53,893 nucleotides of DNA from Streptomyces sp. PT12 (GTDB lineage Bacteria > Actinomycetota > Actinomycetes > Streptomycetales > Streptomycetaceae): positions 1-53,893 of the forward strand of contig NZ_QEST01000156.1 in NCBI RefSeq assembly GCF_003311645.1, in the 5' to 3' direction. The notes beneath the pieces were generated by a model. It was not told where the DNA came from, ran no database searches, and was given only the letters and a program-made list of their open reading frames with translations. Below are positions 31,790 through 40,705 of this stretch, in pieces. Numbering within the stretch: position 1 is the stretch's first letter; every line of letters starts with the position of its first letter. The translations under genes and the position numbers were made by a program.

Positions 31790-32656
31790 TCAGGGCAGCG
31801 TGAGGATCTCCGCGCCGTCGTCCGTCACCACGAGCGTGTGCTCGAACTGCGCGGTCCTCCTGCGGTCCTTGGTGACCACCGTCCAGTTGTCCGCCCACAT
31901 GTCCCACTCGTGGGTGCCGAGCGTCAGCATGGGCTCGATCGTGAACGTCATCCCCGGCACCAGCTCGGTCGTCGCCGTCGGGTCGTCGAAGTGGGGGATG
32001 ATCAGGCCCGAGTGGAACGCGGTGTTGATGCCGTGGCCCGTGAAGTCGCGCACCACGCCGTAGCCGAAGCGGGCGGCGTACGCCTCGATGACCCGGCCGA
32101 TGACGTTGATCCGCCGCCCGGGGCGCACCGCCTTGATCGCCCGGCTCAGCGCCTGGCTGGTCCGCTCGACCAGCAGCCGCGACTCCTCGTCCACCGCGTC
32201 CTCGCCCCCGACGAGATAGGTGGCGTTGGTGTCCCCGTGCACGCCGCCGACGAACGCGGTCACGTCGAGGTTCACGATGTCCCCGGCGTTGAGGACCGTG
32301 GAGTCGGGGATGCCGTGGCAGATCACCTCGTTCACCGAGGTGCACAGCGACTTGGGGAAGCCACGGTAGCCGAGCGTCGAGGGGTAGGCGCCGTGGTCGC
32401 ACAGGTAGGCGTGCGCCACCTCGTCGAGCCGGTCCGTCGTCACGCCTGGCGCGATGTGGGACGCCGCCTCGGCCATGGCCCGCGCGGCGATCCGCCCGGC
32501 CACCCGCATCCGCTCGACCGTCTCCGCGTCCTGCACGTCGGGCCCGGTGTAGCGGGCAGGGGCCTTGCGGCCGACGTACTCGGGGCGCCGGATGGCCGAA
32601 GGCACCGTGCGCTGCGGGGAGATCCTGCCGGGAACGAGAAGCGACTGACCAGACAT
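31790..32656 (-). CDS. map: Type I methionine aminopeptidase
   Basis: 288 aa. Removes the initiator Met. Metal-binding residues are visible: [19 protein letters not shown] (two Asp), GHGINTAFH (His), TFTIEPM (Glu) and [10 protein letters not shown] (Glu). A ~40-residue N-terminal extension with [12 protein letters not shown] (SH3-binding-like Pro segment) is typical of actinobacterial MetAP1c. ATG 32656 fits the family start ([14 protein letters not shown]). Confidence 0.92.
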   Translation of the reverse strand: MSGQSLLVPGRISPQRTVPSAIRRPEYVGRKAPARYTGPDVQDAETVERMRVAGRIAARAMAEAASHIAPGVTTDRLDEVAHAYLCDHGAYPSTLGYRGFPKSLCTSVNEVICHGIPDSTVLNAGDIVNLDVTAFVGGVHGDTNATYLVGGEDAVDEESRLLVERTSQALSRAIKAVRPGRRINVIGRVIEAYAARFGYGVVRDFTGHGINTAFHSGLIIPHFDDPTATTELVPGMTFTIEPMLTLGTHEWDMWADNWTVVTKDRRRTAQFEHTLVVTDDGAEILTLP

Positions 32657-32689
32657 GCGGGTGAGTTTAAGGCCGGGCAGGATGAGGGC

Positions 32690-32929
32690 ATGGCTGCACT
32701 CTTCCGGCGCAAGGCGTCGGGGCGACCCGGCGAGTGGTACTACTGCCTGCGGCACCGCACGGTCGAGGAGGGCCCCGACTGCCCGGGCAAGGATCGCTTC
32801 GGGCCCTATGCCACCAGGGCCGAGGCGGAGCGTGCCATGGAGACCGCCCACGAGCGCGACGCCGCCTGGCGCCACGACCCGCGCTGGAACGACCGCGACG
32901 AGGCGGACCGGGACGGCGACGAGGACTGA
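32690..32929 (+). CDS. Small conserved Streptomyces protein (79 aa)
   Basis: 79 aa: basic start ([20 protein letters not shown]), a [20 protein letters not shown] segment and an acidic C-terminus ([15 protein letters not shown]). The CLRH...C pair could bind metal. It resembles a small actinomycete protein seen next to map genes, but I know no function. Divergent from map with a 33-bp gap. Confidence 0.7.
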   Translation: MAALFRRKASGRPGEWYYCLRHRTVEEGPDCPGKDRFGPYATRAEAERAMETAHERDAAWRHDPRWNDRDEADRDGDED

Positions 32930-32977
32930 GCCGGGGCCTCGGGCGGGGGTCAGCGCGGGCAGTGGCAAGATTCAGGC

Positions 32978-33670
32978 ATGACTTCACAGACGCCCGCCGC
33001 GAAGGACCCCTGGGATCTGCCCGATGTCTCGGGGTTCGCCGTCGGCGTCCTCGGCGGCACGGGAGACCAGGGCAGGGGACTCGCCTACCGGCTGGCCGTC
33101 GCGGGCCTGCGGGTGACCATCGGATCGAGGGCCGCCGAGCGCGCCGCGGCCGCCGCCGAGGAGATCGGCCACGGCGTCAGAGGGCTGGACAACGCCACCT
33201 GCGCGCGCGAGAGCGACATCGTGATCGTGGCCGTGCCCTGGGAGGGCCACGCCGCGACCCTCACCTCGCTCCGCGACGAGCTCGCGGGCAAGCTCGTCGT
33301 GGACTGCGTCAACCCCCTGGGCTTCGACAAGAAGGGCCCCCACCCGCTGGTCCCCGACGAGGGCAGCGCCGCCGAGCAGGCTGCCGCCCTGCTGCCCGAG
33401 TCCCGCGTCACCGCCGCGTTTCACCACCTGTCCGCGGTGCTGCTCCAGGACCCGGCCGTTGAGAAGATCGAGACCGATGTGATGGTCCTCGGCGAGGACC
33501 GCGCCGACTGCGCCACCGTGCAGGCCCTGGCCGGTCTCATCCCCGGGATGCGCGGCATCTACTCGGGGCGGCTGCGCAACGCCCACCAGGTCGAGGCCCT
33601 GACCGCCAACCTCATCGCGGTCAACCGCCGTTACAAGACCCACGCGGGGGTCAGGCTCACCGGCCTGTGA
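32978..33670 (+). CDS. npdG: F420-dependent NADPH reductase (NpdG)
   Basis: 230 aa. Transfers hydride between NADPH and coenzyme F420. The N-terminal Rossmann motif is VGVLGGTGDQGRGLAYRLA with TIGSRAAERA for NADP. Then come IVIVAVPWEGHAATL, DCVNPLGFDKKGPHPL and AAFHHLSAVLL, matching the family, and the IYSGRLRNAHQVEALTANLI C-terminus. ATG 32978 follows a purine-rich CAGTGGCAAGATTCAGGC lead with weak ribosome site. Confidence 0.9.
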   Translation: MTSQTPAAKDPWDLPDVSGFAVGVLGGTGDQGRGLAYRLAVAGLRVTIGSRAAERAAAAAEEIGHGVRGLDNATCARESDIVIVAVPWEGHAATLTSLRDELAGKLVVDCVNPLGFDKKGPHPLVPDEGSAAEQAAALLPESRVTAAFHHLSAVLLQDPAVEKIETDVMVLGEDRADCATVQALAGLIPGMRGIYSGRLRNAHQVEALTANLIAVNRRYKTHAGVRLTGL

Positions 33671-33709
33671 CCCGCGCGCCCCGAACGACCACCACGGAGA
33701 CCTTCGGCC

Positions 33710-33928
33710 ATGCCATCCCCCTCGCCCACCCAGCAGCGCCGCCTGGCCCTCTACGCCCTCGCGCTGTGCGCGCTCACGATCGTCGCCGCGGTGATCTCGT
33801 TCGCCTCGGGGAACTGGCTGGGCATCGTCTGGGTGCTGATGACCGGGCTGTCGTCGAACATGGCCTGGTACTACCATCGCCGCGCCAAGCGCGACGGCGC
33901 CACGGGGCGGGCCCGCCCGACGGCCTGA
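33710..33928 (+). CDS. Small membrane protein
   Basis: 72 aa with two hydrophobic helices (LALYALALCALTIVAAVISF and WLGIVWVLMTGLSSNMAWYY) and a basic tail. It follows npdG by 39 bp. This type of protein is common in Streptomyces genomes; no function is known to me. Confidence 0.6.
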   Translation: MPSPSPTQQRRLALYALALCALTIVAAVISFASGNWLGIVWVLMTGLSSNMAWYYHRRAKRDGATGRARPTA

Positions 33929-33963
33929 GGCCGCGCGGACGGGCCCGCCCCGGCCGGTCGGGA

Positions 33964-34833
33964 TCAGTGGAAGCTGTGCTCGTCGGCCGGATACGCGCCG
34001 CCCACCACGTCGTCGGCGAACGCGCGCGCCGCGTCGCCCAGCGCCTCACGCAGCCGCCCGTACTGCTTGACGAACCGCGGCACCCGGCCGCCGGGCCACT
34101 CGGTCATCCCCGCCATGTCCGTCCACACCAGCACCTGGGCGTCGCACTCCCCGCCCGAGCCGATGCCGACCGTCGGGATGTGCAGCCCCCGGGTGACCTC
34201 GGCGGCGAGCTCGGCCGTCACCAGCTCGAGCACCACCGCGAACGCGCCCGCGTCCTGCACCGCCTTGGCGTCCCGCAGCAGCTGCTGCGCCGCCTCCTCG
34301 CCGCGCCCCTGCACCGGGTGGCCGCCGTAGGCGTGGACCGACTGCGGCGTCAGGCCCACATGCGCCATCACGGGGATCCCGGACTCGACGAGCAGCCGGA
34401 TCTGGTCGGCGGACCGCTCGCCGCCCTCCAGCTTCACCGCGCCGACGCCCGCCTCCTTGACCAGGTGGGTCGCGCTGCGCAACGCCTGCACCGCGCCCTC
34501 CTGGTACGAGCCGAACGGCAGGTCGCCCACGATCAGCGCCCGCCGCGTGCCACGCACCACCGCGCCCGCCAGCATCGTCATCTGCTCGAGCGTGACCGGC
34601 ACCGTGCTGTCGTAGCCGAGGTGGGCGTTCCCCATGGAGTCGCCCACCAGCATCACCGGGATGCCCGCCTCGTCGAAGACGGAGGCGGTCATCGCGTCAT
34701 AGGCGGTCAGCATCGGCCACTTCTCGCCGCGCCGCTTGGCCGCCGCTATGTCCCTGACCGTGATCCGACGGCTGCTCGTGCCGCCGTAGAGCCCCGGTGT
34801 GGCAGGCTTCTGCCCTGTCATCGCGCTGGTCAT
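33964..34833 (-). CDS. panB: 3-methyl-2-oxobutanoate hydroxymethyltransferase
   Basis: 289 aa, first committed enzyme of pantothenate synthesis (ketopantoate from 2-ketoisovalerate and methylene-THF). Motifs: PMLTAYDAMTASVFDEAGI, VGDSMGNAHLGY with Mg-binding Asp, VKLEGG with Lys/Glu, IPVMAHVGLTPQSVH and VGIGSGGECDAQVLVW. ATG 34833. It stands alone on the minus strand between npdG and the nuclease-family gene. Confidence 0.93.
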   Translation of the reverse strand: MTSAMTGQKPATPGLYGGTSSRRITVRDIAAAKRRGEKWPMLTAYDAMTASVFDEAGIPVMLVGDSMGNAHLGYDSTVPVTLEQMTMLAGAVVRGTRRALIVGDLPFGSYQEGAVQALRSATHLVKEAGVGAVKLEGGERSADQIRLLVESGIPVMAHVGLTPQSVHAYGGHPVQGRGEEAAQQLLRDAKAVQDAGAFAVVLELVTAELAAEVTRGLHIPTVGIGSGGECDAQVLVWTDMAGMTEWPGGRVPRFVKQYGRLREALGDAARAFADDVVGGAYPADEHSFH

Positions 34834-35039
34834 AGCGCTGCTCCTGTTCGTCGTCTCGAAGCGCCGTCGAACGGCGTCCCCGGATCACCTCCCATGGTGG
34901 CACCGACGCCGCGCACCCGGAAAGAGGGTGCTGATATAACGGAACCTCGCGCGCTCCCGTGACCGTCTTGAGATCAGACGTGTGTCCGGGTCGACCGAGA
35001 GGGACCCGGTGCGGAGCGCGAGGTCAGCGAGGGCGGCGG

Positions 35040-36119
35040 ATGGCACCTGTGTACACCCCTCAGACGCGCCCCGACGAGGGCTCGGAAGGCGAGGGCCCCG
35101 GCGGTGAGGGCCCAGGCGGCTCCGGCGAGAGCCCCGGCCGCCCAGGCGGCTCGGGAGGCGGCGGCGACCGGGAGCGGCCCCGCTGGCGGGACGCCACGGG
35201 GCGCTGGCGCCGCGGCTGGGTGGTCGCGGCCATCGCCCTGCTGCTCGCCCTGATCATGCTGGCGCACTCCAAGGTGCCCAACACCATCGGCAACCTCGGC
35301 AGCCTCCTCCAGACGTTCCTGCCCTGGCTCGGCCTGCCCGTGCCGGTGCTCATCGGCTGCGCGGTCGTGCGCCGCTCCGCGACCGCGCTGGTCGCGGTGC
35401 TCGTGCCGGTGCTCGTGTGGTTCAACCTCTTCGGCGGCCTCGTGCTCGACAAGACGGGCTCGGGCGGCGCCCTCATGGTCGTCAGCCACAACGTCGACGC
35501 CGGGAACGCCGACCCCGAGGCCACCGCGAGGCAGCTCGGCGGCACGGGCGCCGACCTCATCGCCCTCCAGGAGCTGCCGCAGAGCTCCGTGGACGCCTAC
35601 GAGGAGGCGCTGGCCGCCACGCACCCCCACCACACCGTGCAGGGCACGGTCGGGCTGTGGAGCCGCCACCCGCTGAGCGACACCGCGCCCGTGGACATCG
35701 GCATGGGCTGGACGCGCGCGATGCGGACCACCGTGGCCACGCCCGACGGCACCGTCGCCGCGTATGTGGCCCATCTCCCCTCGGTGCGCGTGCAGTTCCG
35801 CGCGGGGTTCACCGCGGGGCAGCGCGACGACGCGGCCGACCTGCTGGGGCAGGCCATCGCCGCCGAGCCGGTCGAGCGGGCCGTCCTGCTCGGCGACCTC
35901 AACGGGACGATGAACGACGGCGCGCTGGCCCCGTTGACCTCGCAGCTGCGCTCCACGCAGGGCGCGGCGGGCGCCGGGTTCGGCTTCAGCTGGCCCGCGG
36001 GGTTCCCGATGGCGCGGATCGACCAGATCCTGGTGCGCGAGCTCGAGCCCGTCTCCTCCTGGACCCTGCCCGCCACCGGCAGCGACCACCTGCCCGTCGC
36101 GGCCCGCGTCGACCTCTGA
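35040..36119 (+). CDS. Membrane-anchored endonuclease/exonuclease/phosphatase family protein
   Basis: 359 aa. A Gly/Pro/Glu-rich cytoplasmic N-terminus (about 60 residues) is followed by three hydrophobic helices (WVVAAIALLLALIMLAHS; LPWLGLPVPVLIGCAVV; LVAVLVPVLVWFNLF) and an EEP domain. That domain shows VVSHNVDAGN, DLIALQELPQ (metal Glu), LLGDLNGTMND (Asp/Asn) and PATGSDHLPV (catalytic Asp-His). The active site is probably extracellular. Substrate unknown. ATG 35040 chosen at the start of the low-complexity region after GGGCGGCGG. Confidence 0.78.
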   Translation: MAPVYTPQTRPDEGSEGEGPGGEGPGGSGESPGRPGGSGGGGDRERPRWRDATGRWRRGWVVAAIALLLALIMLAHSKVPNTIGNLGSLLQTFLPWLGLPVPVLIGCAVVRRSATALVAVLVPVLVWFNLFGGLVLDKTGSGGALMVVSHNVDAGNADPEATARQLGGTGADLIALQELPQSSVDAYEEALAATHPHHTVQGTVGLWSRHPLSDTAPVDIGMGWTRAMRTTVATPDGTVAAYVAHLPSVRVQFRAGFTAGQRDDAADLLGQAIAAEPVERAVLLGDLNGTMNDGALAPLTSQLRSTQGAAGAGFGFSWPAGFPMARIDQILVRELEPVSSWTLPATGSDHLPVAARVDL

Positions 36120-36141
36120 GGGCTCCTTTTCCGGTTTGGCC

Positions 36142-36172
36142 GGGAACGTCTTACTTTTGAGAGAGACGTTCC
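36142..36172 (+). promoter_or_regulatory. Inverted repeat / candidate ECF-sigma promoter of htpX-pspAB
   Basis: GGGAAC at 36142-36147 and GTT at 36168-36170 resemble stress-type ECF promoter elements (GGAAC...GTT), though the 20-base spacing is slightly long. The same bases form a 9-bp inverted repeat (GGAACGTCT / AGACGTTCC) with a 12-base loop, so a dyad operator is the alternative. Confidence 0.4.
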
Positions 36173-36200
36173 GGAAACGACCGGATGGAGGGGAGGAGCG

Positions 36201-37100
36201 ATGGCCCGCACGCGCTACGTGCCCGACCGGGGGCTCACCCGCCGCATGGCGCTGACGATGTTCCTGATCGGGCTGCTCTACGTCGTCTTCGTCGGCGTGC
36301 TGATCGCCGCGCTCGGCAAGGCGTGGCCGCTGATCATCCTGCTGGTGGGCGGCCTGTTCGTGGCGCAGTTCTGGTTCAGCGACCGGATCGCCGCGTTCAG
36401 CATGGGCGCGCGCGAGGTCACCCCCGAGCAGGCGCCCGAGCTGCACGGGGCCGTGGACCGGCTGTGCGCGCTCGCCGACATGCCCAAGCCGCGCGTGGCC
36501 ATCGCCGACTCCGACGTGCCCAACGCCTTCGCCACGGGCCGCAGCCAGAAGAAGTCGCTGGTGTGCGCCACCACCGGGCTGCTGCGCCGCCTTGAGCCCG
36601 ACGAGCTGGAGGGCGTCCTCGCGCACGAGCTGTCGCACGTCGCCCACCGCGACGTGGCCGTGATGACGATCGCGGCGTTCCTCGGCGTGCTGGCCGGGCT
36701 GATCACCCGGGTGGCCCTGTGGACCGGGCTGTTCGGCCGGGGCGCGCGGAACAATCAGAATGTGTTTCTGCTGCTGATCCCCCTGATCAGCGCCGTCGTC
36801 TATGTGATCAGCTTCCTGCTGACCCGGCTGCTGTCCCGCTACCGCGAGCTGTCGGCCGACCGGGCCGGAGCCCTGCTCACCGGGCGCCCTTCGGCGCTGG
36901 CCTCCGCGCTGACCAAGGTCTCGGGCCAGATGGGCCGCATCCCGACACGCGACCTGCGCAGGGCCGAGCCGTTCAACGCGTTCTTCTTCGCCCCCGCGCT
37001 GGCGTCCAACGGCGGGCTCGGGCGGCTGCTGTCCTCGCACCCCACGCTCGAGCAGCGCCTCGACCGGCTCGGGCGGCTGTCCGCCGAGCTCGGGCGGTGA
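36201..37100 (+). CDS. htpX: Membrane zinc metalloprotease HtpX
   Basis: 299 aa. Two N-terminal helices (MALTMFLIGLLYVVFVGVL; AWPLIILLVGGLFVAQF), then NAFATG, the zinc motif HELSHVAHRD, two further helices and a downstream ELSADRAGA supplying the third ligand. HtpX degrades damaged membrane proteins. It is followed after 7 bp by pspAB, an arrangement known in actinobacteria and linked to envelope stress. Confidence 0.92.
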   Translation: MARTRYVPDRGLTRRMALTMFLIGLLYVVFVGVLIAALGKAWPLIILLVGGLFVAQFWFSDRIAAFSMGAREVTPEQAPELHGAVDRLCALADMPKPRVAIADSDVPNAFATGRSQKKSLVCATTGLLRRLEPDELEGVLAHELSHVAHRDVAVMTIAAFLGVLAGLITRVALWTGLFGRGARNNQNVFLLLIPLISAVVYVISFLLTRLLSRYRELSADRAGALLTGRPSALASALTKVSGQMGRIPTRDLRRAEPFNAFFFAPALASNGGLGRLLSSHPTLEQRLDRLGRLSAELGR

Positions 37101-37107
37101 GCCCCGC

Positions 37108-37692
37108 ATGGGCTTCCTCGACGCGATCCTCGGCCGCCGCAAGCCGGTGCGCCCGGACCTCGACCAGCTCTTCGCGGTCCCCTCGGCGGCCGTGACGCTT
37201 GAGGCGGGCGCGGGCTTCCGGCCGACCGGGCGCGGCTCGGTCTGCTTCGCCTCCGTCGAGGGCGGCGCGTTCGCCCGGGTGCGCGACGAGGTCCGCGAGC
37301 TGCTCGACGCCGACGCGGCGCCAGGGCATGGCGTGCCCGTGGAGTTCAGCCAGGACACCTACGGCTACACATGGCTGCTCGCCACCCACGCCCCCGAGGA
37401 CATCGGCGCGCTGGTCAACGACCTGCACGCGGTCAACACCCTGCTCACCGAGGGCGGCTTCGGGCCCCAGCTGCTGTGCTCGCTCACGGGATTCGAGCGC
37501 GAGGGAGCGCCGCTCGCGCTGGTGTACCTCTACAAGCGCGGCACGTTCTACCCCTTCGCGCCCGTGCCTGGCGCCATCGAGCGCCGGGAGGTCGGCGTCG
37601 AGCTCCAGGTGCGCGCCCTGATCGAGAACGACCTGCGGGTCGAGCCCGAGCTGGCCCGCTGGTTCCCCGTGTGGGGCGCGCCCGGGCTGTGA
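37108..37692 (+). CDS. pspAB: PspA-associated protein PspAB
   Basis: 194 aa, matching the usual PspAB length. The start MGFLDAILGRRKPVRPDLDQ, TLEAGAGFRPTGRGSVCFA, FSQDTYGYTWLL, and the end ENDLRVEPELARWFPVWGAP are family-typical. It is cotranscribed with htpX. The biochemical role is not established, but the genetic link is to the PspA/LiaF-type envelope response. Confidence 0.85.
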   Translation: MGFLDAILGRRKPVRPDLDQLFAVPSAAVTLEAGAGFRPTGRGSVCFASVEGGAFARVRDEVRELLDADAAPGHGVPVEFSQDTYGYTWLLATHAPEDIGALVNDLHAVNTLLTEGGFGPQLLCSLTGFEREGAPLALVYLYKRGTFYPFAPVPGAIERREVGVELQVRALIENDLRVEPELARWFPVWGAPGL

Positions 37693-37710
37693 GGCGGCCG
37701 GGCCGCGCGG

Positions 37711-39462
37711 CTACTCGCGCCAGCGGTTGGTGAGCGGCAGCCTGCGGTCCTTGCCGAAGACCTTCGCGGAGATCTTGGTCCCCGGCGGGTACTGCCGCCG
37801 CTTGTACTCGGCGGTGTCGACCATCCGCAGGATCCGGGTGACCAGCTCGGGCGGGTGCCCGGCCGCGATGATCTCCGCGCGCCCCTGGTCGCGGTCCACA
37901 TAGAGCGTGAGAACGGCGTCGAGCTCGTCGTAGTCGGGCAGCGAGTCGGTGTCCACCTGGCCGGGGCGCAGCTCGGCGCTCGGCGGCTTGGCGATCGAGT
38001 TCTCCGGGATGGGCGGGGTCTCGCCGCGCCGCCTGGCCGCCTCGTTCCGCCAGCGCGCCAGCCGGTAGACGCCCGTCTTGTACACGTCCTTGATCGGTGC
38101 GTACGCCCCCACCGAGTCGCCGTAGAGCGTGGAGTACCCGACGGCCAGCTCGCTCTTGTTGCCCGGGGCGAGCACGATGTGCCCGTCCTGGTTGGAGACG
38201 GCCATCAGGAGCGTGCCGCGCAGCCGCGACTGAAGGTTCTCCTCGGCGAGCCCGGTCAGCTCGACGGCCGCCATGTAGGCGTCGAACATCGGGCCCACGG
38301 CCACGGTGCACAGGTCGAGGCCCGTGCGCCTGGCCAGCTCGGCGGCGTCGTCGCGCGAGTGCTCCGACGAGTACGCCGACGGCATCGACAGGCCGAACAC
38401 GTGCTCAGGGCCGAGCGCGTCGCACGCGATCGCCGCGCACAGCGCCGAGTCGATGCCGCCGGAGAGGCCGATCAGGACCGAGCGGAAGCCGTTCTTCCTG
38501 ACATACGCCCGCACGCCCGCGACCAGCGCCTGGTACATCTCCTCGGTGTCGTCGAGGCGTTCGGCCTCGCCGCCGGTGTGCTCGGCGGGGTAGGGCGCCA
38601 CCGGCTCGGCCGAGAGCGTCACATGGTCCACCACCAGGCCGTCCTCGACCCGCCCCGACGGCGGCTCGGGGGCCGCGGCCGGCAGGTCGAGGTCGAGCAG
38701 GACGCACTCCTCGGCGAACTGCGGCCCGCGGGCGATCACATCGCCCTCCCGGTCCACCACGAGCGTGTCGCCGTCGAAGACCAGCTCGTCCTGGCCGCCG
38801 ACCATCGCGAGATACGCCAGCGTGCAGCCCGCCTCGCGCGCTCGCTTGCGCACCAGGTCGAGGCGCGTGTCGTCCTTGTGTACCTCGTAGGGCGAGGCGT
38901 TGATCACCAGCAGCAGCCCGGCCCCCGCCGCGCGCGCCGCGGGGACCCGGCCGCCGTCCTGCCACAGGTCCTCGCAGATGGCGAGGGCCACGTCGACGCC
39001 GCCGACCCGCACCACGGGCAGCGTGTCGCCCGGCACGAAGTAGCGGAACTCGTCGAACACGCCGTAGTTGGGCAGGTGGTGCTTGGCGAACGTCAGCGCC
39101 ACCTCGCCGCGGTGGAGCACCGCGCCCGCGTTGCGCGGGGCGCCAGCGGGCTGGCCGACGCTCTCCTCAAGCCGCTCGGCCGCCCGGTCCAGATAGCCGA
39201 CCACGACCGGCACATCGCCAAGACCCTCGTCGGCGAGGCGCGCCGCCAGGCGCGCAAGCTCGGTCCTGCTCGCGGAGACGAACGACGCCCGCAGCGCCAG
39301 ATCCTCCACCGGGTAGCCGGTCAGCATCATCTCGGGGAACGCCACCAGGTGCGCGCCGCGCTCGACGCCGTGCCGGGTCCAGCGCAGCACGGCGTCGGCG
39401 TTGCCGGAGAGGTCGCCGACGGTCGAGTCGATCTGATTCAGGGCGATACGTAGCTGTGGCAC
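37711..39462 (-). CDS. nadE: Glutamine-dependent NAD+ synthetase
   Basis: 583 aa, two domains. The N-terminal nitrilase/amidase domain has FPEMMLTGYP (Glu), KHHLPNYGVFDE (Lys) and LAICEDLWQDGG (Cys); it supplies ammonia. The C-terminal synthetase domain has SVLIGLSGGIDSALCAAIA (ATP-binding P-loop) and the later GNKSELAVGYSTLYGDSVG. It makes NAD+ from deamido-NAD+. Start is GTG 39462 (MPQLRIALNQID). Confidence 0.93.
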   Translation of the reverse strand: MPQLRIALNQIDSTVGDLSGNADAVLRWTRHGVERGAHLVAFPEMMLTGYPVEDLALRASFVSASRTELARLAARLADEGLGDVPVVVGYLDRAAERLEESVGQPAGAPRNAGAVLHRGEVALTFAKHHLPNYGVFDEFRYFVPGDTLPVVRVGGVDVALAICEDLWQDGGRVPAARAAGAGLLLVINASPYEVHKDDTRLDLVRKRAREAGCTLAYLAMVGGQDELVFDGDTLVVDREGDVIARGPQFAEECVLLDLDLPAAAPEPPSGRVEDGLVVDHVTLSAEPVAPYPAEHTGGEAERLDDTEEMYQALVAGVRAYVRKNGFRSVLIGLSGGIDSALCAAIACDALGPEHVFGLSMPSAYSSEHSRDDAAELARRTGLDLCTVAVGPMFDAYMAAVELTGLAEENLQSRLRGTLLMAVSNQDGHIVLAPGNKSELAVGYSTLYGDSVGAYAPIKDVYKTGVYRLARWRNEAARRRGETPPIPENSIAKPPSAELRPGQVDTDSLPDYDELDAVLTLYVDRDQGRAEIIAAGHPPELVTRILRMVDTAEYKRRQYPPGTKISAKVFGKDRRLPLTNRWRE

Positions 39463-39661
39463 GCGCCCGAGTCTAATCGTCTGATTGACATTATGGCGGC
39501 GCGGGGCGCGCGTGAACCGGCCCGATCGACATCGCCGCCCGGCATATTCGGCCAGGATGCGGCGCCCTGGGTTGCCCGAGGGCGCGCGAGGGCAGAGCTA
39601 CCGCAGGTCGCCACCCCACGTCGCCACCCCACGTCGCCGACCCATGCCGAAGGCGGATGGC

Positions 39662-40705
39662 ATGCCGCAGGACGTCTGTCTCTTCCTACCCTTCAGGGCC
39701 CGGGCCAATCCCGACGCCGAGCGCGCGCGGGAGCGGCACCTGGAGTGGGTCGTGGGCCACGGCCTTGTCAGGGGCGTCGCCGCGCTGCGCCGCTACCGCG
39801 CCCTGCGGCTGGCCGACCTCGCCTCGTCGGCCCACCCCGAGGCCACGGGCGACGACCTCGACCTGGTCACCGACGCGGTGTGCGTCGGCTTCACGCTGGG
39901 GGAGCGATACGGCGACCCACGGGTCACCCCGCCGGAGCGCATCGCCCGAATCAGCACCGAACTCGCCGCCATCGCCTACCGGTTGCCCGGCACCCCGCCC
40001 CTGCTCGACCTGCCGCTGACGCGCGCCCACGCCGACGTGTGGCGGCGCTGCGCGGCCGGGATGTCACCGGCGTGGCGGGCGCGGGCGGCGGGGAGCCTGA
40101 CGCGTTTCTTCCGCGCCCGCCTCCAGGAGGCGCACAACCGGGCCCTGGGCGTTCGGCCGCGCGAGGACGCCTACCTCGGGCCGCGCAGGAGCGCCGTCGG
40201 GGCCGCGCCGTGCTTCGACCTGATCGAGCGGGCCGGGCGCTTCGAGGTGCCGCCCGCCGCCTACTGGAGCCGCGAGCTGCGCGCCCTGACCCGGCACGCG
40301 GGCGACGTGGTCCTGCTGTGCGACGACCTCCACTTCGCCGAGCGCGCCGAGGCCGCGGGCGATCCGCACAACCTCGTGCTGATCCGCCAGCGCGAGCGGG
40401 GCTGCACGCGCGCGGAGGCCAGGGGGCAGGTGGCGGACCTGGCGCGGAAGCGGGCCGAGGCGTTCCTCGCGGTGGCCGCCGCCGTTCCCGGGCTGCTGGG
40501 AGCCTGGCGCCTCGACGCGCGCGGCGCCGCCGCGGTGGAGCGCTACCTGGCGGGGCTGCGGGCCTGGATGGTCGCGCGCCAGGCGTGGGGCGCGCGCCAG
40601 GCCGCGGGCCCGCCGGTCGCGGGCCTGCTCAGCGGCCGAGCAGCCGCGCGAACGCCGCGCGCCCCGCACGCGCCACCCGCCGATGGAACGCCGGTGGTGG
40701 CCTGA
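39662..40705 (+). CDS. Terpene-synthase homologue with degenerate metal-binding motifs
   Basis: 347 aa from ATG 39662 (AAGG 8 nt upstream; ATG 39644 possible). The class I terpene synthase frame is clear: LFLPFRARANPDAERARERH at the N-terminus, ADLASSAHPE, VPPAAYWSREL and HNLVLIRQRERG. But the Asp-rich DDxxD motif is replaced by LGERYGD (79-85), and the NDxxSxxKE triad by CDDLHFAER (220-228), so Asn, Ser and Glu ligands are lost. The RR pair near 175 remains. Enzymatic cyclisation by the usual Mg-dependent route is therefore doubtful. Its last 77 bp overlap the convergent P450 gene. Confidence 0.75.
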   Translation: MPQDVCLFLPFRARANPDAERARERHLEWVVGHGLVRGVAALRRYRALRLADLASSAHPEATGDDLDLVTDAVCVGFTLGERYGDPRVTPPERIARISTELAAIAYRLPGTPPLLDLPLTRAHADVWRRCAAGMSPAWRARAAGSLTRFFRARLQEAHNRALGVRPREDAYLGPRRSAVGAAPCFDLIERAGRFEVPPAAYWSRELRALTRHAGDVVLLCDDLHFAERAEAAGDPHNLVLIRQRERGCTRAEARGQVADLARKRAEAFLAVAAAVPGLLGAWRLDARGAAAVERYLAGLRAWMVARQAWGARQAAGPPVAGLLSGRAAARTPRAPHAPPADGTPVVA

